From: Galaxea fascicularis
Lineage: Eukaryota; Cnidaria; Anthozoa; Scleractinia; Euphylliidae
Reading direction: 5' to 3'
Assembly: GCA_948470475.1 (NCBI GenBank)
Contig: OX419336.1
Location: forward strand, 29,349,005-29,413,004
Length of the DNA: 64,000 bases
Shown here: positions 33,733 to 44,625 of the stretch, in pieces
How positions within the stretch are numbered: position 1 is the first letter of the stretch
Layout: every line of letters begins with the position of its first letter
Translations under genes and position numbers: made by a program
The notes under the pieces: generated by a model
The model's input: the letters and a program-made list of their open reading frames with translations, nothing else
The model's database searches: none
What the model was told of the DNA's origin: nothing

Positions 33733-36318
33733 ATGGCCTGTGAAAGGCAAACAGTTACGTGCACCAAAGAATCCACCAATTACGCTCGGTTGTGTCGTCT
33801 TCTGGTGGATGTAGGAACAGAAGCCTTGAGGGACAAACTTAATGCCATCCACTCGCCAGCAAACCTTCAAGATTTCTTGGCCGGAAACATGACTTCATTG
33901 CAGTCACTTAGGGCAAGAAGAGTCATAAATCCAACCCAATGGGGCAAACTCTCCCCCCCCCCCCCCCCCATCATCTCTTCCGTTTCATCTGCTTCTTTTG
34001 ACATCACTCTGTTAATGGTCCTTTTCCGAAACATTTATGGCTTAGCTGCTCCTGCATCTGGTTGGGACGCCCTTCCCGCTGCAAGTGACCTCAGCCTTGA
34101 AGCGGATATCGCCCGCTTGAAGTACTTCAGAAACACCGTGTTTGCGCATACCGAGCACACCTCTGTTGACGACGCAACGTTCAGCAGTCACTGGAAGGAC
34201 ATCCGGGATATCTTAGTGCGGCTTGGAGGAGTAAAGTACGGAGCAGCTATTGAACATCTTGAAACGGAATGCATGGACCCCGAGGCTGAAGAACATTACA
34301 TTGAGCTTCTCAGCTATTGGAAGAAGGATGAGGACAACGTGAAAGATAAGCTGGACGAGATTGGAATCGGGATAACAAAAGTCATTACAAGGCTCGACGC
34401 AATGTCTTCAGAAGGTTAGTGGTCCACATTCACAGAAAACCAATTTGGGGTGGTTTTATACGAAGGTGTAACTTACTGCATTGAGTAAATGATTCCCTCC
34501 TACGATATATTTTATAGGAAGACTTGAGTGCCTATATGGGACTATTTAAAGTTTACCTTATGATAAAGTTTAAATCAGTTGTCAAGGATATGAATAATCG
34601 AATATCTGATAAGTAAGTGCAGCTGCTATTGATCCTCAATTCCGGTCTGTTTTCGTCGTAGACAAAATGTGCTTCGCCAGTCTTTGAAATAGTTTTTAAA
34701 TTATTTTCTGAATCTTTTGTAGAGGAAGAATACACTCAACCAAGAGAGGATTGTGCACATGCGTAATACTAGATCTTCGGGAAATTTCAAACAACACATT
34801 ACGGAAATTTTTCAGTATAACATAGAAGTTGTGTTACTCGGAACAGCTTTCCATCAAAAACAAGGAAAACCAAATCATCTCCAGGTTTTCAAAAAGAAAT
34901 AAAACTGTTTCATTCGATATCATTATGATCCCTTGAGGAGCAAGGGTGGCACAGTCGGTTAGTGCGCGGCCTTGGTGCATAAGGTCCCGAGTTCGATCCC
35001 TGGATTTCACATCCTTGTTTCGACTTCTTTCCTTTCAGTGTAGCTTACGTAGCTTTAAATACCCTTAAAACGGAGCACTGATGGAAAGAGGGGGGTAAAA
35101 TGAGCGCACCGTCGGCTTCCTGGGAGAATACTCTCTAGAGAGTAAAGGAATTACCGACGTTAAATAAGGTGTACCTTTACCTCCCTTCCATAGTACTTGC
35201 AACATGTGACCGATGTTTTATGTTCGCACTAAGAATGCTCAAGAATTCGGTAGTGTTAGCCACCATTTATATAAGGTGATTACCGTAATGTTTTACATCG
35301 CATTAGAGAAGATGTCCCACCTAAGATAAGCTGCAAGTAGTTTGCATAGATCTTTTTCCTAGAAGCTAACGAATTTTGAGGATCAATTCATGTAAGAAAA
35401 GCGGCAAATAACCACCACCATCATAATTAACAGCACTATCATCATCATCCAAGTTAAACTCGGAAACCATTTGATATCCATCCCGATACCATGATATCCA
35501 TCTTTCGTCGAAATAGAGGTTGCTAGCTCCTCTTTTTTAGCTAAACTGGTAGGTCAGTTAAGGTAACAATAAGGACGTTTAATCTTCCAGGTAAGCAAAC
35601 GAAGGACAAACGGATTCCAGAGGCTGGCTTGTTTAAAGTTAAGTGTGATGAGAGCGAATCGGCGGCGGAATACTTCTGTGAAGAGCGGAGGACTTACGTT
35701 TGCAACCAATGCGAACATACCAACCATGAGCATAACAAGACGGATATACAGCAAACTTCTGAAAAAAGAAAACTTCAAACGAAGATGTTGTTTGACAGAG
35801 TCGAAGCAAAAATTGTTGAGGTTGAGGCAAAGATTCAAGAACAAACAGCAGTGATGAAGAACAGCGAAGATGAAATAAATTATGCTGAAAAAGAGATAAC
35901 AGAAACAGTGAAGGAAGGTATTAGACTATTAGGCGAGCACGAAATGGCTATGAAAACAAAGTTAGCGGGAATTCGTGAAAACCAACGTAGAAAACACTCT
36001 GCTAAAATAGAAAGCCTTGAAACGTTGGCAGCTCAGCTTAGAAGTTCACTTCAGTATGGCAAGAATTGCGTGCAACGAGGCTCTGGTCCTGAAATTTTGC
36101 AAGAACAACTTTCTGTCTGCAGTCGTTGCGAAGACCTTTTGAACGCTGAGGAAATTCAAATATACAAACCACCACAGGTCAGGTATGTGTCAAGACGCTC
36201 GGTTCTGGCAAGTCAAGTTGTCACTTCTCACTCGGATTCTTCACAATCCAGGACCGAACGGCCAGATTTGAAAGATCGTGGAGTTCATGAGTTTGAGTTC
36301 GAACTGAGTTCGGACTGA
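33733..36318 (+). CDS. DZIP3-type HEPN domain fused to B-box and coiled coil (2 coding exons)
   Basis: Coding exons 33733-34414 and 35591-36318 join in phase 1 (GT-AG) to give 469 residues. Exon 1 encodes a HEPN domain of the DZIP3/DUF4559 kind: NYARLCRLLVDVGTEALRD near the start, then RYFRN-like LKYFRNTVFAH, which has the R-x5-H form of the HEPN motif. A poly-C run at 33954-33969 encodes a short proline stretch. Exon 2 encodes a B-box-like zinc finger (CDESESAAEYFC, VCNQC and two His) in which the usual first His is Ser, then a coiled coil of about 90 residues and a polar tail ending EFELSSD. No RING, NHL or B30.2 domain is seen. DZIP3 is a ubiquitin ligase, and B-box/coiled-coil proteins are TRIM-like scaffolds; a regulatory or immune role is an inference. 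The ATG at 33733 follows a splice acceptor at 33717, so an upstream noncoding exon is likely. Confidence 0.8.
34941..35182 (+). repeat. tRNA-derived SINE in the intron of the HEPN/B-box gene
   Basis: It begins with a tRNA-like head containing an A box (GGTGGCACAGTCGGTTAGTG) and a B box (GAGTTCGATCC). A body follows, ending near AAATAAGGTGTACCTTTACC. The orientation is the same as the host gene. It differs from the SINE dimer in the tetraspanin intron, so at least two SINE families are present. Confidence 0.78.
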
Positions 36319-36460
36319 ATTTAGCGGATATAGTTTTGGTGTCTTTAACCTCATTAGACAATCCTTAGTCCAGCGTTGTTTGGTCCAATCTACCATTACA
36401 ATCTTTTTCACGTAAACACTTGAAACTTAATTTAGTTTGAAACTTTTGACCATGCTTTAA

Positions 36461-36959
36461 GGAGGCTCGAAAGGGTTTTTCGTTGATGCAGTATTAGCGA
36501 AACGATGAAAGATTGCAAAGAAGGATATTTAAACTGTCTCCTTGGAACTCAATTGTTGAGCTATATTTTAAGGGTGCTTATGACGTCATATATCAGTTAT
36601 CATGGCGACGCCCCAGGTCCACAAAAAGGTCCTCTAAATGCCAGTTTTTGTAAATTATCTGAAAAACTAATTCGGTGACCTATCGTTTTTATTTCTTTTT
36701 TGGAAAGCTCCCTAAATTCTTTAACTTTTCAGGCAGTATGAAAAAAACCTATCTAGTAGAATTTACTAAACTTGTTTTTTGTCTTACAGGAAATTCTACT
36801 AGATAACTTTCCTCGAAACTGTTATATTTGAAGTGCTATCGTTAATGGTACGTGCAAGCAAAAAATCGAGATAGGTCACCGAGCAAAATTGCTTGCGTCT
36901 TAGTTATGGCGTGTGTAGATTGCGCGCGCGCGTACAGCTAAAAACCCTTCCCAGCCTCC
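36461..36959. mobile_element. TTAA-flanked MITE (499 bp)
   Basis: The ends are inverted repeats starting GGAGGCT(C/G)G(A/G)AAGGGTTTTT, flanked by TTAA at 36457-36460 and 36960-36963. A second, inner inverted pair (GGTGACCTATC near 36676 and its complement near 36870) supports one element. It lies about 140 bp after the HEPN/B-box stop codon. Confidence 0.8.
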
Positions 36960-37299
36960 TTAACCCTTGAACTCCCAGAAGTGATTAGAATGTAATTTCT
37001 CCTTATTATAGTACAATCAACAAAATTACTCAATTCTGATTGGTCGAGAGCAGTACAATTAATCCCAAATAGTACTCGGCGGGAGTACCTATTAAATTTC
37101 CTTGGCAACAGTGCATGAGAACAGCCAAACGTTGCAAAATTGAACGTTTTGATGGGTGAAACTGGATGAAAAGGCACATAAACCGAAGTTACCATTCTCT
37201 GGAATGATTTGTTGGGCTAATTTTTTAAAATACGCAATAATTTACAAGTTTCGCGACTTCATACAATTCGTAGTTTTGCTGAGTGAACTATAAATAAAA

Positions 37300-37454
37300 A
37301 ATCGCACGACCTTCTCGTACAATTCATGATCAATAGATACTCGTGATTTTGAAAGTTCTCAAATTGCACTCGCCTAAAGGCTCGTGCAATTTTGAGAACT
37401 TTCAAAATCACTCGTACCTTTTAATCACGAATTGTACTCAAGGTCGTGCGATTT
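37300..37454. mobile_element. Fold-back MITE-like hairpin
   Basis: A left arm (AATCGCACGACCTTCTCGTA through GTGATTTTGAAAGTTCTCAA to TTGCAC) pairs with the following right arm around a loop near 37368-37384. The stem is about 70 bp. The adjacent sequence back to about 37010 may belong to a longer copy of the same element. Confidence 0.68.
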
Positions 37455-38116
37455 CCTATACTAATATTAATACGTTGTCCAGAAGATAGGTGATCAGAAT
37501 AGACAAACTTATCAGCCAGAAGGTGTTATCTTTATATAACCCCAAATTCTTTTAACCAATGGAACAGGAAATGTATAGCAGCTCGAAAGGAGAATTTATA
37601 ATCAGATCTTCGGAGTTAAAGAGTTAATTTTGTTCCTAGGCAATGACGAGAACTCTGAAATTAAAATATTGAAAAGACAAGGCCGGCTGGTGCCATCCTG
37701 ATTGATAGTGTTAACAGCTTGTAATCTAAACGTTCTTGCCATGACGTTACATATGTATTTAATGTTATGTTGCGAACAATCAGATAGGCAAATCCTAAAT
37801 ACTAAACCTACTTAACTTGAAACGCTTGTATCACTATCTTAAATGTGTGTAGGTGAGACTTGATTGTTTGTAGCATTCAGCTGAAACATTTATGCTATTT
37901 CGTTGGGAATTTATCACCAGAAATGAGGGGAATGTTTCAATCATGAGCTTTCAAAAATAAATGCAATTTCGATGAAAGTCAGTGCGGTATAGGGCAGAAA
38001 TGATGTGGAGTTTTCGTCAGTAGCTTCTGACTCACGTCGGTTGGGACTATAATCTAACAGAAAATTCCTTGGTTCCGTCCTCGTAGTATGGTAATTCGAC
38101 ATAAAGTCAAACGTTT
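37455..38116. other. Intergenic region 3' of the carboxypeptidase gene
   Basis: Nothing supportable beyond the likely 3' UTR of the minus-strand gene that ends at 38117. Confidence 0.35.
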
Positions 38117-41100
38117 CTAAGGTTTCAGCACTCGGGTGGCACTTTGCACGCTATAAATCGCTATTGATAGTTGTTGCCTCACAAGATCCCAATCTCCGGA
38201 TTTCTCGGCCATGTGCAATGCCTCAGTGACTCCAGGAAATGTCGCTCTCACTGGCTGAATATTATGAAAACCAAAGTTAAACGCCACGTGACGGGCCTGA
38301 ATTTTACCCGGCAGGTCATACGAGTAAATGAAAGCCATCTCCATCTTCACCATTTGTTCATTCAGCATGCGCAACTTAAAGGGGCTTTCAAGAATCGCTG
38401 GGTCAGACTTTCTGGCCTCGAACCTTCTGCTGGCGTTAACGAAGCCAGATACAGCATCCTCAAGCGTGGATAGAGATATCCCATTGGCTGAGAAGTTTGG
38501 AGACGAGGCTAGAACGTGAAAAGAATAGTTCAAAGCGAGCGCGTAGTTCATGATGTCGAATGGTAGGAGAGGCTGATCTGCTAGATCCAGTAACATTCCG
38601 CCTCCAAACTGGGTCATGGCTTTGTGTACCTCGAATTTCTGATCAACAAACTCTTTGATCCAATAAAATGTGTCTTGTTGCGAGTGATAAGCAGGGTACA
38701 AGGACGATTTATTGCCATATCCAAACCAGTAACCATAATCGGCGCAGGGAACCCCTAGATACTGATAAAACGGGACATAGTCACTTGCGGAGAAGAGGTT
38801 GTAAATCATTGGCTCTTTGATGTTGGTATCCGACGGTGTCCTTTTCAGCCAGATATCGTACATTGTTTCAGTACCTTCCGTATTATTGGGATCCTTGACC
38901 TCTTTTGCCCATTTGTAAGTTACTTGCTTAAACAGAGGGCTTGCCCTTGCCCTTAAGACATAATTCCCGCATACTGCGATGTCCAGGTTGATGTACGCCA
39001 CTGCTCGATCAGCTAAAACTTTTGCGTTTTCCTCCACCCATTCATGTGATCCGATCAGGTTGAACTCCTCGCCACCCCAGCTACAGATCTTTATGGTCCT
39101 TCGTGGTTTCCATCCTCTTTTTACAAGCGTGCCAAGTAAACGAGCAATTTCATTGGTTACTGTGGTTCCACTCAGTGCATCCACCGCTCCAAAAGACCAA
39201 GAGTCTCGGTGATTCCCTATGATTACATATCGATCGGGTTCTTCTTGTCCAAATATGGTGCCAATGACGTTATAAATTGTCTTTTCCTGCAGCTGGTTGT
39301 TTACTTCCAGTTTAAGCTTGGCGCTACTGTTTTTAAAGCCTGGACCAATATAGTATGTGATGTTCAGCCCGCCTTGCCATTCCCTCGGAGCTTTTATACC
39401 TAAAAATATTAAAAAGCTCTCATCAGATAATCACTTGAGTTAGTCTTAATTACTGCAACACTATTGACTGCTCTTATGCGTGAGCGATGTCTTATTTCGG
39501 ATAAAGCAACATAGATAGAGGTTAATTCATTTACCGGTCATGGAATTTCCAGAAATTAGCGTTATCACCATTATCGTCAATCTTGGGAAGCATAACGGTT
39601 CTTTAAGAGATATCCCTGGCCCTGAGAGGTCAGTATCCACACATGGACTACATTAACTACCCTTTTCGATGAGTATATGGATTCTTTCACGTGGTACCCC
39701 TCAGGTTACAACAACAACAACAATAGCAAAGGCTAAACGTCACTGCCCAGTGACGTGATCATCTGAAGTGGTCCGATGAGACACGAAAATTTGGTTTTAG
39801 TAACTGAGTTGACTATGTAAATTGACCACCGTAAAGTGATTCAAAAGCTGACGTCTCGACGCACGTCGCTGACGCACTTCGCCAGAGCGAATCGGTGAGA
39901 GATTTGAACCCACGACCCTCTACTTCACAGTTCAGAAATGCGACAGGATTACCAACGATAAAACTTTCTAGTTTTATACCTCCGAGTCTTCGAAGCAATT
40001 CCATAGCGTCACCATACGATATTGCCTGTGATGGAATACTTGGGAGTTTGCTTTCGTTCACGGGTCTGCGGTATATTCCCGCAGTGGCAGGAAGTCCCGG
40101 AGTTAAGGGGTCTCCGTTGTAGTCCCCAGACAATATAGTTCCCTCCTGCACCCCACTCGAAGGGAGCCACCATCCATTTGGGTACACTTGATCATTGTCA
40201 TAACCTTGCTGTGCGGAGAAACTCGGGTCAGGGTAAACCAATGCGCCTGCTGCACCATATTTCTCGGCGTTGTGAACCTAAGATAGACGTAAATAAAATC
40301 ATATCAATTCAGTTAATAATCGATCACATATATATTAAAATAACATCAATTTGTTTCAATCAATCAATTCCACCTAAGTCGCCCCAAATAACAAACCATG
40401 TGTTGCTTATTCATTATGCTGATTGTTTACCCTCGGTAAGGCTGTAATGTTCCAAAACGCTAATAGTTTTGCAATCGAGAAAGCCTCTTAGAAAACAGCT
40501 GTCTGTTTTAATTTTAACATCCAACCACCTTTTAAAGGGCTTACACGAGGAACAAGAGTTTAGAACAGAAGCTCTCGATCCAATCTTGGACAGCAAACCT
40601 ACGGATATGCGTTTGCCAAGCACGCAGGCCGGGAAGGCCCAGCGGACTAGGAGGCGGGGGAGGGGGGGTGGTTGTAAAACTTACTTGTCTTGAACGCATG
40701 ATGACAATGTTTCCTCGAACAGTGACATTCATGTCATGGAGCTTTTGGAAGTCTTTGTCTTGTCCGAAGTTAGCGTAGATTAGATCCGCTTGGACTGTTC
40801 CGTTGTGCGCATATGCCAAGTAAGGATAATGATCGAAGGTCTCGGGACTGTCTGGTCCTGGAGAAATCTAAAGTTGAAGCGAAGGGAGTGGAAATGAGTA
40901 AAGCGTTACAAGTGAGATAAGAGTGTGCATACACTGTACACTATACAGTGTATGTACACCCATACATGTATGTACAGTGTACATACACCCGTACATGCAT
41001 GTGCACCCATATGTACAGTAGAATACAGTCAAATCTCTACCCACCGTTTTCTCCCAAGAGTGTTGTTCTTGTATCGATATTGGTGTTGATAGTCTATTTT

Positions 41101-44100
41101 ACGGTATTTTTAACAAAATCGCTAATTGTGTAGGTGATGTAGGATGATTGCTTTCAAATATTTTTGAATAACTTTACGCTCAATTTTGTTTTTTGTTTGT
41201 TTGGTCTGTTTTCAACCGGCCGATCAAAATAAGGAGTCTTTTTTGTAAGACAAGATTTATGAACAACTGTGCTGAGAAACCTCTCATAACGTAAAACATC
41301 ATTTTCTTACCTTTATTTTCCCAGGTATATCATATATAACTTTTCTGCCCTCCACAAGAGACACCCTGTTAGGTTTGTTGGGTTGTGGAAATGACAACAG
41401 TACTTTGTATCCAGGCGTCTCTACTTGGTCTAATCCAAACTCTGTCCAGCGTGCAACAAGTTTATCTGCGAGATCACGCTGTCTTTTGGACCCAGCAATG
41501 TGAGGTTGTGTGGAAAACTCCCTTTTGTAAATAATTTCAAAATAGTATGAGCAACTTCTCGCCATTAAGCTTGCACTTTAGCTTGCACGCGCCAGTTTTA
41601 AACTGCCGGTAATTATTTTGAATATTTTTGAAAGAAAAAAAAAGTGTGGAAAGAAGCGAGAGTGCCAATTTTGAAAATAATTAAACACTGAAATTTGAAT
41701 TCAATAACAGACGAATACCATACCGGGCCACTGCCAACCAAAGGGCTGTTGTACACAAAAATGCTTGGTATTATCAACAGAGTTGATAAATGTAAATTGA
41801 CCACCGTACAGGGATTCTAAAAGCTGACGTTTCGAGCGCTAGCCCTTCGTCAGAGCGAATCGAGGAATTATGGGTTGTGTGTAGTTTTTATAGTGAAGTA
41901 GGAGCTGCGCTATTGGTGGTAACATGGCAACGTGAAAATAGGAATACATTAGTTAAATGAAAAGCGTTCGTTAATTCCGTGAGGATTAAGGGTGCCGATT
42001 TGGAAGATGAATTTTTGTTCCAGATTCTTGCGGCTTTCCGTCGTACCTTGATGTAGGGAAAGGCCGCAGATAGCCATGTGTTGTTTGGAGTGGTTAGGGA
42101 GATTAAAATGACGAGCGACTGGCTTAGATGCACCCTTGTCATTCTTCTCAACATCGCGAAGGTGTTCCCGAAATCGGTCGCCTAGTCGTCTTCCCGCTGT
42201 CTCGCCAATGTATAATTTATTGCATAACGTGCATGTTAGGCAATAAATGACATTTGCGGAGGTACATGTGAAACGATCAGTGATCTTAACAGATCGCTTA
42301 GGTCCCGATATTTTGCTAGTGTTAAGAATGAATTGACAAGTTTTACATCATGAGCGCGCGCATTTGAAAGTGCCTGGTTGCTCGTTAGTTTTAAATGCGC
42401 TTCTAACTAAAAAGTTGCCGACGTTTTTGTCGCGTTTGAATGAAATTAGTGCAGGTTGCAAAAAGATTCTACCAGTCTCGGGATCATTTTGGAGTAATTT
42501 GAAGTTATTGAGAATGATACTTTTGACTGCATGATTATGAGGATGGAAAGTGAGGGTGAATGGAATTCTGTCGTTCTTATCCTTTTGTGACGTTTGTAGT
42601 GCTCACTGTCGATCAAATTGTTGGGCGCGATGATGGCCCGCTTTGACCACAGAGGCAGGGTAGCCACGTTTTTCGAAGAACTGGCATATCTCCTCTGATT
42701 TGCTGGAAAAATCAGAGTCATCACTACATAGACGTCGAAGTTTAAGAAATTGAGAATAAGGAATGGAGTTCTTGACATGTGATGGATGTGACGATGAATA
42801 CAACAAATAACTGTGAGAATCTGTAGGTTTGTAGTGCACACTGGTACATAAACCGTTGCCCCTGATAGAAACTTTGATATCTAGGAAAGCCAATGAAGTT
42901 TCCGAAATTTCCCAGGTATAGTTAAGAGCCGGATGAAAGGAATTAACGGAGGTTATAAATTGATCGAGTTCTTGTGTGCTGGATGAAATGGCGCCGATGC
43001 AATCGTCAATGTAGCGGCCGTAGAGTTCAGGTTTTGGGCCGTTGTACTGATTAAAAAATTGGTGTTCAACATATCCTACAAAAAGATTGGCATAACTAGG
43101 TCCCATTCTAGTGCCCATCGCCACACCATTAATTTGTTTGTAATAGTTGTGTTGTTGTGTTCGTCAACAGCATGACTGGTTGTGTTTATTCTTTTCGCTG
43201 TTTATTTCCTTCTCAAATGAATCACCTTTTTTTCTGGTCTACCCATGCATGGCTTAACAACTAATATTTAAAGCCGGTTTTTGTCGCTATATTTTGTGCG
43301 GCATCGTTGATCGTTTCTTTAGTTGAATGCTTTTAGGTTGAACTGATTTTTAGTAACTTTATTAAAAACGTGGAAAATATATCGTACATGAAAACCTGAA
43401 AGCCTCGGTGAATTATTCCATCGTGGGTGTATTTGCATTGTTTGCCCCTAAACATGAAATCGTTAGACTTAATGCCTGGTTTCCATATGATCGCTGTAAT
43501 CGCTGCGATCGCCGAAAAACGTGTTCAGTGATCACAGCGATCGCAGCGATCATATGGAAACGCCTTGGTCTGCTACTGCAGCGATCGTAGCGACTGCGAT
43601 CCCTGCAATCGCTGAGATAGAAAAATTTCTATCTCGGCGATTGTGGCGATCGCAGCGATCAAACTCTCCCAAATGGCTTTTATTTCAGCGTACATGCAAA
43701 TTATATCGATCGCTTAATTTTGGTTTTTTACAGCGATCACTGTCTTTCTTTTTTCCTCGATCGCAGCGACTGCAACCATCGTGGCGATCGTAACGATCAT
43801 ATGGAAACCAGGCATAAGAGAATGAAGTGTGTACGATGTGGGGGGTTGTTTACATAGACGTTTTACCTTGACAGACACAACATATTGATATCCAAACTGA
43901 AAAAAACTGATGCAATTACTAAATTACCACAATAAACGGATGTCATATTCCGCAATTTAGCTGACTATTCGGTTCATAAATTTCAACTTAATTTCGTTAA
44001 TTCGTTGCTTTGTTATGGAATTTATCTCTAAGCTCTAACCTTCATGTCTTTATCCTAGGAACTACCAGAGCAGAACAAATCCTTCACCCGTATGAACAGC

Positions 44101-44625
44101 CATTAATCCTTGTATGCTTTTTGCATGCAAATTTGCCAGTAGCTTTGGACGCTAAAAATTTACTTTATTCAGCAGTCGATAAAGAATATTAAAAGACTCA
44201 ACCTACTTCGAAAAAAAATATTAGCAATGTAGAGTGTCTTAAGAGAAATGATCATGTCGATCTTTCCTCAGTCAAATCCGGTGTCATTGTTCTGTCCGTT
44301 TTATTGTACATTACCTTATCAAGGCTTCCAGCTCCTCTGTGCTAATTGACTGTTGAAACATATCGTGAAACTCTTCAAAGTCCTTATGTTCCCCATCTTC
44401 AGTCTGTAACTTGTTGGGCCTGTTTCCCGGTTGCCGGGTGAGATAACCAACTAAAAATCCAATGGAAAACAGGGTGACAACGGCGACAATGCAAGCCAGT
44501 GTAATCCACAATGATTTTCGGCTTTTGGGGCGAATGGGATTTATTCCTCTCTGGGTGTTTGTTTCTTCTGCTGTAAAGTTATACTTTATCATGCCATCGT
44601 TAGCCATGTCCATGGCGAAATACAT
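38117..44625 (-). CDS. Glutamate carboxypeptidase II (NAALADase) homologue, 5 exons
   Basis: Exons in coding order: 44625-44315, 41521-41311, 40867-40685, 40277-39980 and 39399-38117. All borders are GT-AG, the phases agree, and the product is 761 residues, close to the 750 of human FOLH1. It is a type II membrane protein: a cytoplasmic N-terminus, one membrane helix (about residues 45-67, ITLACIVAVVTLFSIGFLVG), then the ectodomain. The zinc-peptidase site is complete: His in NHRDSWSFG, Asp in VDALSG, the Glu pair in SWGGEEF, Asp in INLDIA and His in AYHSQQDT. A protease-associated domain lies before it and the TFR-like dimerisation domain after it. The family removes C-terminal glutamate from peptides such as N-acetyl-aspartyl-glutamate and folate polyglutamates; the substrate here is not known. 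The frame stays open upstream of the chosen Met to an acceptor near 44683, so a longer N-terminus or a 5' UTR exon is possible. Confidence 0.92.
39718..39890 (-). repeat. Penelope-type terminal repeat fragment in an intron
   Basis: In the last intron of the carboxypeptidase gene. Read on the minus strand it contains CGATTCGCTCTG, then GTCAGCTTTTGAATC and GGTGGTCAATTTACATAG. These match the 3' end of the Penelope copy at 41770-43140 with substitutions. No coding part accompanies it. Confidence 0.55.
41765..43145 (-). mobile_element. Penelope-like retroelement (RT plus GIY-YIG), 5'-truncated
   Basis: In intron 1 of the carboxypeptidase gene and in the same orientation. The reverse transcriptase part at 43139-42603 has GVAMGTRMGPSYANLFVGYV and YGRYIDDC, typical of Penelope elements. 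A TGA stop at 42605-42603 interrupts the frame after FDRQ; the following sequence resumes with KDKNDRIPFTLTFHPHNH. The GIY-YIG endonuclease part lies at about 42270-41960 (CNKLYIGET, DRFREHLRDVEKND). The non-coding 3' end with CTGTACGGTGGTCAATTTAC reaches about 41765. The N-terminal half of the RT is missing. Confidence 0.88.
43472..43815. mobile_element. GATCGC-rich TIR element (MITE)
   Basis: The ends are inverted repeats ATGCCTGGTTTCCATATGAT / ATCATATGGAAACCAGGCAT. The interior contains many copies of GCGATCGC-like sequence and a nested palindrome at 43478-43562. It lies in intron 1 of the carboxypeptidase gene. The flanks (TTA before, AAG after) give no certain target duplication. No coding capacity. 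Confidence 0.75.

Noticed and set aside
42446..42841. Separate minus-strand gene of 131 codons
   Set aside because: It overlaps the Penelope RT in another frame. The true RT and GIY-YIG motifs lie in the other frames.
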